Positions 24,182 to 36,460 of a DNA stretch of 64,000 nt are shown here, in pieces. Where the stretch lies: positions 8,060,001-8,124,000 of the forward strand of contig NC_052620.1 of assembly GCF_016545825.1 (NCBI RefSeq). Reading direction: 5' to 3'. The notes below the pieces were generated by a model. The model searched no databases, was not told the origin of the DNA, and was given only the letters and a program-made list of their open reading frames with translations. How positions within the stretch are numbered: position 1 is the first letter of the stretch; each line of letters opens with the position of its first letter. Source of the stretch: Eucalyptus grandis (lineage: Eukaryota > Streptophyta > Magnoliopsida > Myrtales > Myrtaceae). The translations under genes were made by a program, and so were the position numbers.

Positions 24182-26422
24182 GAATTTGGGACACCTGAAG
24201 TGCCATAGCTTGGCACAGGAGGACACTTAAGTACCATAACTTCGGAAATGTATACTTAAATGCCAATTTCATAGTAAAGTGGAACACTTAGGGCCTGTTT
24301 GTTAAAATGTGTTTCTGTTCCCAGGAACACAAATTTTTTGTTTTTTTGTTCCTGGGAACAAAAAAGGAACAAACGCATTTGTTTGCGTTTTTGTTCCAAA
24401 ATTATTTTTTGTTCCTAGAAACACATCTGGAATGGAAACAAGAAACAAAATACAAAAGTTGTTTCTTATTTCTGGAACAAAATTTAGGAACACTTTTTCT
24501 CTCTCTTCCATTTTCTTCTCTCTTTTTTTCTTCTTCTTTTCTTCTTCATTTTTCTTTCTTTTTCTTTGGCCGGTTGCTGGCCTCGACCGTGGCCGGCGAC
24601 CGGCCGTCGAGGGCCGGCGACCTCGCCGAGTGCCGCCGGCCCACAGCGAGGCCGACCTCGCGCCTGGCCGGGCGAGCTCGATCTTGCCCGAGATCCGGCG
24701 AGGCCAAGCTCGCCCGGCGGCCGGCGAGCCACCGGCCCTCGTCGGCCAAAGAAGAAAAAAAAAAAAAAGGAAAAATAAATAAGAAAGAAAATAGAAAAAT
24801 AAAATAAAAATATTAAAAAATTAAAAGAAATAAAAAAAAGTTATACAAATTTACCAAATGTGTTTCTATTCCTTTTATATTTCGTAACATAATTACAAAC
24901 GCGTTTTTGTTCAAAAATTGTTCCTGAAGCATAAATACTTTTTCTATTTCTGTTCCGGAAACAATTTTTAAAAAGTGTTACCAAACGCACCCTTAAGTGC
25001 CACTTCGACCAAAATCCGGTAAAATAAGTGACGTGGTAATTTTCCGGCGAGTTAGATATAAAACGACGCCGTTTTGCATGCCGACGTAGCGAGAAAATGC
25101 AAAAACAATGTCGTTTTGTGTCGATGTGTAAATAATTAATATAAAAATTAATTAATAAAATTTTATTTTATTTAAAATATTCTAAAAATAAAAAACTTAA
25201 AATTTAAAAACACAATTGTAAAAAAATTAAAATTAAAAAACTTAAAATTAAAAAACTTAAAATTTAAATTTTACAAAAAAATTTACAAAACTTAAAATTT
25301 AAAAACTTAAAATTTAGAAAACTTCAAAATTTAAAAACTTAAATTAAAAAATTTAAAATCTAAAAAAATTAAAATTTCAAAGACTTAAAATTTAAAAAAA
25401 TAAAAACTTAAAAAAATTAAAATTTAAGAAACTTAAAACTTAAAATTTTAAAAACATAAAAATTTAAAAACTTAAAATTTAAAAATTAAATTTAAAAAAA
25501 AAAATTAAAATTTATAAATTTAAAATTTTAAAAATTTATAAACTTAAAATTTTAAAAATTTATAAACTTAAAATTTTAAAATTTATAAACTTAAAATTTT
25601 AAAAATTTATAAACTTAAAATTTTAAAAATTTATAAACTTAAAATTTTAAAAAACTTAAAATTTAAAAATGTTAAATTAAAAAAAAATTAAAATTGCCAC
25701 CTCAACCGCCCCCTTTAGCCCCCTTTTTTAAATTAATTTTTTTAATTTTAAGTTTTTTAAATTTTAATTTTTGTTTTAAATTTTCAGTTTTTTAAATTTG
25801 AATTTTTTAATTTTAAGTTTTTAAGTTTTTTAATTTAATTTTTTAAATTTTAAATTTTAAATTTTATGTTATTTTAATTTAATTTATTTTAATTTTAAGT
25901 TATTTTAATTCTAAGTTTTTTAAATTTTAATTTTTAAATTTTGTTTTTAAATTTTAAGTTTTTTAAATTTTAAGTTTTGTAAATTTTAATTTTTAATTTT
26001 TTTAAATTTTAAGTATTGTAAAATTTTAAATTTTAAGTTTTGTAAATTTTAAATTTTAAGTTTTTAGATTTTAAGTTTTTTAAATTTTAAGTTTTTAAAT
26101 TTTAAGTTTTTTTTATTTTTTAGAATATTTTATATAAAATTAAGTTTTAATTTAATTAATTAATTTTTATATTAATTATTTACACATCGATAGAAAACAA
26201 CGTCATTTTTGTATTTTCTCGTCACGTCAGCATGCAAAACAACGTTGTTTTGTGTCCAACTCATCGGAAAATTGCCATGTCATCCATTTGGCTGGATTTT
26301 CGCGGAGTGGCACCTAAGTGTTCCATTTAACTTCAAAATTGGCACTTAAATATACATTTTCGAAGTTATGGCACTTAAGTGTCTGCCGTGCCAAGTTATT
26401 GCACTTGGGCTGTTCTTCTGCC
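24182..26422. mobile_element. Long-TIR Mutator-like element (2241 bp) able to form a giant AT-rich hairpin
   Basis: Perfect 10-bp duplication CACTTTACAC flanks it (24172-24181 and 26423-26432). Inner TIRs match around CATAGCTTGGCAC on the left and GTGCCAAGTTATTGC on the right, with CACTTAAGTGCC-type and AAAACGACGCCGTTTT-type words as in 4568-5758. The interior has two long arms, 25140-25690 rich in AAAACTTAAAATTT and 25730-26150 rich in AAATTTTAAGTTTT, mirrored about a short GC-containing centre near 25695-25725. No transposase is present. Confidence 0.86.
24291..24992. mobile_element. PIF/Harbinger-type MITE nested in the MULE arm (702 bp)
   Basis: Ends are GGGCCTGTTTG and CAAACGCACCC with a 3-bp TTA duplication (24288-24290 and 24993-24995), classic for Harbinger elements. 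The insertion split a CACTTAAGTGCC word of the MULE TIR at its central TTA. Arms contain TGTTCCTGGGAACA-like palindromes, and the centre, about 24566-24745, is a GC-rich block flanked by TTTCTTTGGCC and GGCCAAAGAAG. Overlapping open frames across this block are compositional. Confidence 0.87.
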
Positions 26423-28340
26423 CACTTTACACACATAGCGTCTCGAGAATCGTATGGCATCCCATACTATCATGCAACCCTCAAGACCATGCTTTCAAAT
26501 TATTATGGCTTCTCGGGGCCCAAGGCCAACCCGAAGATTTGTAGTTATCGGGCATAACGAGGCATCATCTCGCCTCATCGGGCACAACATCGTCCCGCAT
26601 AAAACGCATAAGGATGGTCATTCCTTTAAAGAGCTTCATTCCAAAATCTATCCAGGAATGGCATCCCTTTGAATTGGGGGCATCCGAATTTAATCGGGCA
26701 TCATCCCACGTAAAATGCATTAGGACTTTTTCACACCTCACGTAAAACGCATTAGGGTCTTTATATGATCACACGAGCACATCATCACTCACGCCCATTG
26801 TTATCTTTCTCATTAACCAAGTATGAATGCCTCAATGGAGTGCCAAGCAAAGTGTGTTTCATGATCTATCAAAAATACATCAATAAAATATGTTGAGCAC
26901 AAAACGAGAATCCATGGCTTGACCCGTTATGTTGAGCACCAACCTAAGTCCAATCCAGATCGGAAACGATACGTTTCAATATTGCACCAAGACCAAGAAA
27001 TGACCAATCCGATATAACATAATCACCGACCTAGTACTAGACTTAGCTCGGGAACGATATGTCTCAATATCGCATCAAGACCAAGAAAGGACTAGCCCAT
27101 CTTGACATGATCATCGATCTAGTACTGAACTTGGTTCAGGAATGGTACGTCTCAATATCGCCGATCTCGGGAGAGAGACTTGACCCAGCATGCTTCCTTG
27201 CACATCCAACAACCATCATATATCTCGTCTCGGAGGCTCAGGGTGTTCTCATGCATCGACCATGGACAATGAACATAACATATGTATGATGACTATCTCC
27301 AATGAACACATATAATACATTGCCATCATAATCTATCCAATGCTTATTTAAATAGCATACTTAACATGTATAACTCATATGACTTGTTAAAAACATACAA
27401 CACATAATACATATCTAACACATAAAACATATATAACACGTAACACATATAATCCACATAGCACATATAACACATAATAGCCTATCACCCTATTATGGCA
27501 TATTACAACAACATATCACTTCACTCAACATAATCCAATAACTTATCGGCCTAAACATGATAACCTATCATCAAAACCCAATAACTTATCATCTAACATC
27601 CGATAACCTATCCTCAAAAGTCCGATAACCTATCACCCTAAACATAATAACCTATCCTCAAGAACCCGATAACCTATCGCCCAAACCTCGATAACTTATC
27701 GTCCAAAACTCAATAACCCATCAAGATAACCTATCGGAGCATAATGATCACTTATCATATCAAAAAAGCACTATTTAACCTTAATCTCACTCTAAACTAT
27801 TTCCAAAATGCAACAACAATCCTAATCAAGGGCTAGAAAGCCACTCACAAACAATCTGAGCTTCGAAATGCCCCCAAGGAAAGAGTGACAAGACCGGATA
27901 ACAGCTGTGGGCTGCTGGTCCCGCGTCTACAAGGTGCGAGGAAGCTGGATGGTGGCTAGACGGCAATCCGGCAACATCTCGGTGGTGGTCTAACGGCGGC
28001 TTGACGTCAGCATGGCCTCCGAGCTTCGCAAGGGACCAAATCAAAGAAGAAATGAGCAAGAGGGAGCTGTTGTGGGCGTTGGACAATGGCCTCCTCAGCT
28101 TCAAAGCTCGATCACGGTGACAGAAATGGCGTGCAAAGGATAATACGGTGTCAAGGTTCAAAGGACGGTCACTAGCAATGGAAAAATAAGAGGAAAATGA
28201 AGAGAAAAGCTTGTAAAAGAGATGTAAATGGGTGAGGGAAGGTTCGGCTATGGCAAGGAGGGAGAGAGTGTGAGCTTCAAACATTCAAGTGAGAAAATGA
28301 GAGAAAGTGAGAGTGAAGGGGAGAGGTTGCCACTGGTGAG

Positions 28341-28372
<32 letters not shown>

Positions 28373-30165
28373 TGAAGGAAATCTTGCCCATTAATGCCCA
28401 TCAAATCCACATCTTCTTAGACTCATATCAATCAATCAAGTTGGCTTGTCCAAGAAGAATTTATCATTGCATTAATGAAGGAATTTAAGCACTTGAGTGG
28501 ATAGACTTAGGTTTAGACTAGCTAGGTAGGCTACGTGGCTTCCCTCAAGCTCTTGGATGCCCACTCTTGCTTGTACAATGCCCTCCATATCCAATTTCTC
28601 ACTTAGCCCTTTTGTTCTTAGTCCAATTGAAGGGCATTTTGGTCATTTTACCAAGATTGTGCACTATTCACATACTTGAATGCAATAAATGCTAAGATCT
28701 TACAATGAAGGTTCCAAACTTGGGAAGCAAGAAGAGATCCTAGCCCTTCGTTTGCCAAGATCATTATCTAAGATCAAGGGCCAAGATTGTTTCTTTACTT
28801 TCCCAGTTATTGAAATGATGAAGTTTCTAAAGTTGGGGAGCAAGGGTTGATCTCAACCATGCAATTGCCTAAGCTTGTCGTTCAAGCTTGGGCGTGTGAC
28901 CCTCTCCTTCTAATGTGAAGAACAGTTTCGAGCAATTTTCGAAATAAATGTCATTACCTTATCAAACGGATTCGAAAAATTATAAAAATCTAATATGTTG
29001 TAGAGAAGACTTTAAATAACATTTTTCATGAATGAATCCAAGCCTAACTTTTTTTTTTATATATAAAAAGCAACAAATTACTCATCCGTTGAATAGTCCC
29101 AATGACTACAACTTCGAAATTTTAGTATGTTGTAGACATAGATGTACTCTACAACTTTGTTAAGGAACCATGTTTAGATTCCAAAGGAAAAAAATTATAA
29201 AAAAAATCGAGAAGACAAATAGGTCATCGTTTTTACTACACTTGGCAATTTCACATGGTAAAAGAATAGGTTTTCATACCAACCATTTCATCTCAGAAAA
29301 AATTGAAATTAAAGTATGTTGTAGATCTAGATGTTTTGAACAACTTTCACGAGGAATTTTTGCAAGATTCGAATTGTAGAAAGCCCTATAAAATTGGAAA
29401 ACAATGAAGGTCCAGCAGTATGCACACTATTTATGCACATAGGGCTTGGGTTTGGGCTTAACTCATCCAATTTGGGCCTAAATCAGGTGTGTAGCCCATT
29501 GGGCTTCTAATTTTTGGCCAAATTTCACTTGTTCAAGAATTTGAGGTTTATCGATAATGAAAGAATTTGATAACGCATTGTCCAATGGTGGTCTCATAAT
29601 CCTCTAAAGTTTGATATCCTTAACTGGACTAGAATTTACAGTTGAAATCTATAAAATGTAGCTTAGGAATAATTAAAACCAACGGACGACCTTTAGAGAT
29701 TTCATGAGTTCGACTTGTGGTTGATTCGATATCAATTCACGTTTGAGTCTTTTCAATTCATGGATGATCCTCGATTGTCATGTAATCGTGAGGGGCCAAT
29801 TGCTCACTCCGAAGCACTTGATCGTTTGGAATTGGTTTCAAGTCGTTCATAGTTAATATAGTAATTGTGCGGAATCACCTGCAATCTGATTATATACTAT
29901 CATCGAATCGATTTATAACCGTTCCTAGATTGGTTTGAAATGACTTAAGATGGTCCCTCATCGATCCTTATAGTCGAATTGTCAATCAATTATTGAGTTG
30001 TCTAGTACGCACATTAAAATCATAAATTGTCTTTCCTAATAGGTTTAACACTCTTGAATGGTTCACGAACCAATTCAAAGTTTAATTCTACTAATTGCAC
30101 ATTGGTAGAAGCAAATTCCTTATTGTATCTTGAATAGGATCAAATTTTGAGGATGTCACACACTC

Positions 30166-31940
30166 CCTCTCAAGCTGGTGGCCTATATATGTCGAGGACT
30201 CCTAGCTTGGTCAATAGGTATGTATGTTGTCTTTGGAACAATGGCTTGGTAAAGATGTCTACAGGTTGCTCTATAGTTCCCATTTTTCTCGTTGTGATGA
30301 TCCCTTCTTGAATCTTGTCTCGAGTGAAATGACAATCGACTTCTATATGCTTAGTCCTCTCATGAAAGACTAGATTAGTTGCTAACTTGAGTGCAGCATC
30401 ATTGTCACAGAATAATTCGCTTGGTCCATCGACTTGCACTCCAAGATCTAAAATAGTTCTCATATCTAAATTATTTTACAAGCAGTCTTTGTCATAGCAC
30501 AATACTCTAATTTTGTTGATGATAGTGATACGATTGACTACTTCTTCATTTTCCATGAGATAAGTGATTTTCCCAATTTGATACAAAAACTAGTGATGGA
30601 CCTTATTGTCATCGGACAAATAGCATAATCTGTATCATAGTACACTATCATTTTCATGGCATAATCTTGAGATAGAATAATGCCAAATCCTGAGCATCCC
30701 TTCAAGTATTTCACAATTTTCAGCGCTACATTCATATGAGACTATTTCGGCTTGTGCATGAACTAGCTGAGTATTTGCATTGCATAACATATATCCGGTC
30801 TTGTCATTGTGAGATAAATCAATTTTTCAACAAGCCGTTGATATCCTGATGGATCTTTAAGTAACGGATCCTCAATAGATGAAGACAAGCTCGCATCATA
30901 TTTATGTGTCGTCAACTTTGCGTTATGTTCAATCAATGTAACCACCAGTTTACATCCCAACAAACTTGCTTCGAAGACTATTTCTAGAATGAACTTTCAT
31001 TGGCTAAGACATATCCCTTTGGTCGAGCTATCTCAATGCCAAGGAGATACTTGGGAGGCCCCAAGTCTTTGATGTAAAAAGTAGAATGCATGCAGTTTTT
31101 GAATTTTGCAATAGCTAGCTCATTATTCCCCATGATAAGAAATTCATCAACATATATTAAGAGATAAATTGATAACATACCTTCAGTTCATGTGAACGGG
31201 GCATAATCATGTCTGAAATGCTAAAATCTTGCGTCAGTTACTGCAACAATGAACTTGGCATACCATTGCCTAGAAGCCTGTTTAGGTCCATATAGGGATT
31301 TACGAAGACGACATACATGAGTCTCCCCCCTATCTACATAATCCTTGTGGAAGTTTCATTTAAATTTCTTCATCCAAGTTCTCATGTAGAAAAGCATTAT
31401 GGACATCCATTTGATGTAGCGGCCAATTGCGAAAAGCAGCAATAGATAAGAAACAGCGAACAATGACTTCTTTGGCCATAGGAAAGAATGTCTCATGATA
31501 ATCAAAACCTTCCGATTGCGCAAATCCTTTTGCAACTAAACAAGCCTTATATCACTCAATGGAGCCATCTACCTTGAATTTAATTTTATAAATCCATTTG
31601 CAGCTAATAGATTTTCGTCCTGCAAGTAGTGGTACAATATCCCATGTATGATTTTCATTGAGGGCCTTCAGTTCGGCCTCTATAGCATCCTGCCATTTGG
31701 GATCACATGCCACCTTAGAAAAAGAAGACAGTTCTTGTTCTTCAGAAATTCAACTAATGTAGCACATATGTTTTGGCGATAGTCGACTAAATGAAACGTA
31801 AGAAGATATAGGGTATTGTATACTTGAAAAATCTAGCATAGGACATATATAATATTTTGTCCATGTAGGAGGTCGAGTAGGATGTCCAGAACATTGAGGC
31901 TACTCAATTCTTGTCTCTGCTAGTATTATGGGAGATGACC
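30166..31940 (-). pseudogene. Copia element 2 reverse transcriptase and RNase H, decayed
   Basis: On the minus strand the C-terminal RNase H (FCDNDAALKLATN, then FHERTKHIEVDCHF) lies at 30463-30170. The polymerase part follows to the right. The catalytic YVDD box reads YVDE in LLIYVDEFLIMGNN near 31165-31125, an Asp-to-Glu change at an essential residue. Further right, RT N-terminal words are interrupted by many stops. The enzyme would copy element RNA into DNA; this copy cannot. Confidence 0.85.
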
Positions 31941-31941
31941 T

Positions 31942-33060
31942 CTAATGAACCATCGGCAAAGAAGTCACTAAAGAATTTGATGAAGCATCATCCCCAAATG
32001 AGAAAGCTGGTGAGTCAATAGTATGGTTTGAATCACCTATTGTCACCGGCATATGTTGTTTTGGTATAATGAGTACATATTGAGGTTGGACAAATAAATC
32101 ATCTCCTGACAAGAAAGGTCGATGATCAGATTCTGAGTTTGAGGATAACGATGTAGTTTCTTGAAATGGGAAAACATCTTCATGAAAAATAACATCTCTG
32201 CTCACAATGAAATGCCTTGTAGAAATCTTAATGACTCGGTAGCATTTCTACATAGGAGTATATCCCATAAAAATACATCAAATAACACAGGGATCCATTT
32301 CACCTTGAGGCCCTGAAGCCGCCGCATAACACAAACATCCAAAAACTCAAAGATGATCAATTATTGGCTGCTTTCTATAAAGCAATTCAAAAAGGAGCCC
32401 GTCCATTAAGAATTCTAGTTGGCATGCAATTGATCAAGTAAACCGCCGTGACCACACAATTACCCCAAAAAATTTTAGGTATAAAAGCCTGATATTTGAG
32501 GGCTTGAGCTACTTCTAAGAGGTGGCAATTTTTCTCTCAACAATCCCATTTTGTTGGGGTGTCTAAGTGCATGAACTCTCATGTAGAATTCATTAAGAAG
32601 ATAAAAAAAAGGCATATTCAATAGAAAAGAACTCACGTCCATTATCAATGCGAATCCTTTGGACAGGTTTGTTGAATTGATTTTTTTATGAGAGATAGAA
32701 AATTCAAAAGTGTAGATAAGATTTGAGTCTTGGATTGCAAAGGGAAAACATAAGTAGCATGAGTATAATCATCAACAATGTTCAAGAAAAACTGAGACCC
32801 ATCACAATGTGATGTGTGCTAGGGTCTCTAGATATCCATATGAAGTAAGGAAAAAGCACTAGTGGCTCTAGATGTGCTAATTGGAAAATTTGTTTGAGAT
32901 TGCTTTGCCAATGAGCAAATTGGACATTTAGGATAAAGGAAACGCGTAGTATGATCCAAGCGTTGATAAAAAAAAAAAAGATTTTTATTACTAGTAATGG
33001 CATTACAAGAAATGCTTTTATTGAATGAATCAAAGTCTTTTTAGAGATTGGTCCAAAAAT
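31942..33060 (-). pseudogene. Copia element 2 integrase region, decayed
   Basis: Minus-strand frames encode the integrase core in broken form. The first catalytic region reads as a HMDIWGP-like word near 32850, and a TPQQNGIVERK-like word occurs near 32565. Nonsense and frame changes are frequent. The 32205-31942 open frame is the variable linker between integrase and reverse transcriptase. Confidence 0.75.
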
Positions 33061-33082
33061 ACAGCATTTCTACAACACTACC

Positions 33083-33454
33083 CTAGCCCATCAGTCTGCC
33101 AGTCAAAAGGTCCTGAAAGAAACAATTATCGGAATTGAATATGGCACGAAAAAATTTATCTTCACAAGCTTTTAAGACTGACAAGAGATTGAACCCAAAA
33201 TCAAGAATAAATATGACATTTTTTAGAATAACATCTGAACTAAGGTGGACAGTGCCAATTTTGGTGACATTAGTGATATTTCCATTAGGCAAACATATAG
33301 ATACTAAGGAATGTGGCCTCTTTTGAACACTAGAAAGTAATTGCCCATTGCAAACTATGTAGTCACTAGCACCTGAATCAATTATCCATGCATTAATTGA
33401 TATTGAGTTCATCTTATATAAAGAATTACTTGAGGAAACTTGCAACCTTATCAT
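33083..33454 (-). pseudogene. Copia element 2 aspartic protease
   Basis: An open frame of 123 residues contains NAWIIDSGASDYIVCN, so the catalytic DSGA is intact. It continues with IFILDFGFNLLSVLKAC, the start of the GAG-pre-integrase region. The zinc knuckle upstream near 33650-33600 is altered (CEYYKRSYHTIDMC). Gag relics continue beyond 33680 and after the Pack-MULE at 35047-36440. Confidence 0.8.
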
Positions 33455-33899
33455 TAGTTGCCAACTGATTCAATGCCTTCATAATATTTTGGTACTGATC
33501 TTGGGTAATTATTTGATTTGCACCATTAGTCTTTCATGTCGATACCTAGTGAGCAATAATTTCTTTTTCCTTTTTGTCCTCGTTACTTGGCTTTCAATGC
33601 AACTCTCAGCACATGTCAATAGTATGATAGGAGCGTTTATAATATTCACAATATTTACCCTTATTTTTTGAATTTTGTCCATTAGCTTTCATGGATGACA
33701 TGGCACTTCATGGGCTACCGGATGTTCTATATGTTGATGCTGATGTGGCTAGATACGAGCCGTTTGATTTAGCTGGGTTGGCAAACAAATAAGGACCGTC
33801 CCAATTTTCTTATATGGGCCATTGGATTCGAGCGGGTAGTTCAACAAATAGTAGCGTCTGATCTCCTTCCATCCTAGTTATTCATTCTCAAATTAGAGG

Positions 33900-35036
33900 G
33901 GTAAGTACACTATCAGTGCCAAAAGTTGTGTACGGCACTCACTTTGGTGCTAAAAGTTTATGTCGGATCACTTAAGTACCAAATTGGAAGAAAAACAATC
34001 ACTTTGGTGCCACCGGCAAGAGATTCATGCCAAAATGATTACGTGGCTTTTATATTTAAAAAAAAAAAAAAAAAAAAGATCGACAAGGCCTTTAAACGAC
34101 ATTGTTTTCCATCCTCCTTAAGAAAACGACGTCATTTTGCCATCCTAAGTGGATTGCTCACAAAAACGATGCCGCACAACTCATTTGGGGATTTTTTTTT
34201 TTATTTTTTGGAATTGAAATTAGGGTTTTTTTGTCCGATCCTTGCCCAACGCTGGCCACCGTCGCTCGGCCTCCGTCGTAGTCGCATTGTGTCCCAATCT
34301 CGGTAACATTTCACCAACTTCAAAGTCCTCAAATTCTTCGAGCTAGGACCGCATCCAGCAGCTTCAAGTGGGCGTGGAGGGTGAGCCTTTAGCGGCTCTA
34401 GCCTTCGATCGCGAGCCAATGGCAACACACGAGGGAGCATGGGCCCCGATCGCCGGAGCCTAAGTACTGGAAGACGCAGGCCAGGCACTCGTCGAGGAGA
34501 TCAGAGATGGAGAGGGAGAGATCAAAAGTGGCACACTCATCGGTGGCCTCCCCGAGCACCGGCCAGATCACGGCCTTCAACTTAGCCGCCGAGTGGTCGT
34601 CGTCGGGGTCAGGGTCGGGGTCGGGGTCGGAGCCACGGCCGCTGAGCGCGGGGGCCGTTGAGGATGGCGACTAGCCCATCACTAGTGGCTTATCTTCTCT
34701 CTCTCTTTGGGGGCCATTGAGGATGGCGACTAGCCCATCACTAATGGCTTATCTTCTCTCTCTCTCTTAATTTGGGGATTTAGGTTTTTGAATTGGGGAA
34801 GACACACCAAACGGTGACATTTTGTTGTTTACATGCTGATTGTACTCTCCGGCGAGCCACATCGGGTTAAAAAATTAATAAAAAAGTGCTACGTCGGATT
34901 TCCGGCCAACCAGATCGGAGTTGGCACCAAAGTGAGCGTTTTTCAAACTTTTTGGCACTTAAGTAATCCAACAGAAAGTTTTGGCACCAAAGTGAGCATC
35001 GTACACAACTTTTGGCATTGATAGTATACTTACCCC
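33900..35036. mobile_element. Pack-MULE carrying an F-box gene fragment (1137 bp)
   Basis: Inverted ends: GGGTAAGTACACTATCA on the left, mirrored by TGATAGTATACTTACCCC on the right, followed by matching CACTTTGGTGC words. Flanking 10-mers CAAATTAGAG (33890-33899) and CAAAGTAGGG (35037-35046) agree in 8 of 10 positions, consistent with a worn Mutator TSD. Subterminal CACTTAAGT and AAACGACGTCATTTT words link it to the MULEs at 4568 and 24182. Between the arms lies host-gene sequence. It interrupts the gag of copia element 2. Confidence 0.82.
34215..34679 (-). pseudogene. Captured VIER-F-box/SKIP2-like F-box gene fragment
   Basis: F-box proteins of this group recruit substrates to SCF ubiquitin ligases. 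The start codon lies at 34679-34677, and the first residues read MG-stop-SPSSTA, with TAG where the family has Gln. After an Asp/Pro-rich repeat comes the F-box: ISDLLDECLACVFQYLGSGD, then SLVCCHWLAIEG (near 34500-34398). After about 25 unrelated residues, KNLRTLKLVKCYRDWD (near 34345-34300) resembles a leucine-rich-repeat segment far downstream in the normal protein. So two exonic pieces appear joined. The 5' end with the start is duplicated at about 34711-34745. Whether it is transcribed is unknown. Confidence 0.75.
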
Positions 35037-36460
35037 CAAAGTAGGGTTTCTATCAACCCCAACAGTAGCAGATCATCCTCCCCCTCTTTACCTAAAGCCT
35101 TCGTTCTCTCCGGTGAACCCACGACCTCCGTGGACACCGTGTTGTGTCTCTACAAAACTAAGGCTCGTTTGGAGGGCAGCAAGGGCAACTCCTTTGCCCG
35201 CTCTACAAAGCTCAATCACGACTTCCCACTAGATTTCCTTTTGGACCGCCAGCTAGTAGATCCAGCCAAGCAACAACATCAGGTCCATCGCCAAGATCTA
35301 CGATCGAAAAGATGAGTATGTATCTTTCAAGATCAATAAAAAAAAAGGTCACTTTCTCCCTCTTCTTAATTCCTCAATATTGCTACAGTGTGGTCTCGGG
35401 CCCCTCAAGGTGTTCTTCGGCCGCCTCAAGCTCATTCCAAAGAGCAGAGAGCCGATTAAAGCAAGTGGCAATCAATAGGTTCCCAAGCTTCAATTATGAG
35501 ATGGCTTTGAGTGATGGCAAAGAGCATCACCGGATCAAGCCACCCATATATCTCTCAAATGTTCACCCAAATCATCCTCAAGTCCTCGGTAAGTGGAAGC
35601 CCAGCCACAACGTTCGAAGTGAGACAATTCCTAATCTAGGTATGAACTAACCGATTGCACTTGCGCCAATGTCGCTACAACTGTTCGTTGGTTAGATAGG
35701 GGACAGTTTCGTGTAGGAAGCTGTCGTTGTCCTTTGTCATGAGTGCCCATCGGAAGTTTCAAGCCTAAGCGTTGTAGTTGTCTGGTTCGGTGAGTTGCAT
35801 ATTGATGAGTCATAGCTTCAGTTTGTCAGCCGATGATGTGTAAAGTGGGTCACCAAGCTCAAGACGACTGCTATTAAGGGGGAATCTATAAGGCATAAAA
35901 CTGGGTTGAAGGCTGGGTTAGGGAATCAAGTAGGGATTCGTCCCCAAACCAAGTGGAATGAATCTAAGTCAAAGGCCCAGTCCCATCCAACCCAATCCAC
36001 CACTTGGGTCGTTCTCCTGCGAAGGGGTTGTCGGCCCATACCCTTCAAGTCGAGTTCTAGAGCCTGGTACATTTTCCTCTCTAAGTAAACCTTGTTGGGC
36101 CCACGTGTAACTAGGCCTAGCGACCCATTGGTCTTGAACTGGATACTAGCCTATGTGTGGCCATGGAATTGGGCCTTGGATTTGAACCAAAGCAAGTGAA
36201 GGCGCGACTGATAACTGAGCAGGAATTGCATTTTCTTCAATCGAACGACTAGTGTTGGATACGAAACTTGTTGGGGCAAGTTAGGGGTCTCCTCCATTGA
36301 AGGTTTGTTTTAAAAAAATGACACAAAATCAAGAAATGAATTCCTATTTGGTGGCTGATTTGTTTTGCAGGGTTGAGGTTGCAACAACTAGCTAGAAAGA
36401 AACCGAATGGCAATTCTAGGATTGTAGAAGCTTAAGCTAGGATAGAATGCTCTGATACCA

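Larger units (their letters stand above)
23368..30160 (-). mobile_element. Large solo-LTR-like gypsy unit (6.8 kb including nested elements)
   Basis: Bounded by a perfect 5-bp duplication CACTC (23363-23367 and 30161-30165). Plus-strand ends are TGTCACGCCCC and GAGGATGTCACA, so in element orientation it runs TGTGACATCC to GGGGCGTGACA, the same termini as the LTR at 41027-44334. No gag or pol was seen inside. Removing the nested MULE leaves about 4.5 kb, long for a solo LTR but possible. Repeated GATAACCTATC words occupy about 27480-27745. A full non-coding element without recognisable internal LTRs cannot be excluded. Assignment to a gypsy lineage with long LTRs is inference. Confidence 0.72.

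Noticed and set aside
24307..24807. 166- and 157-codon open frames
   Set aside because: They overlap in two frames, span MITE arms and core, and end in low-complexity Lys runs; no protein family is suggested.
27480..27745. Repeated GATAACCTATC words as a possible CRISPR-like or satellite array
   Set aside because: Units are irregular, without constant spacers, and lie inside an LTR-like unit of a plant genome.
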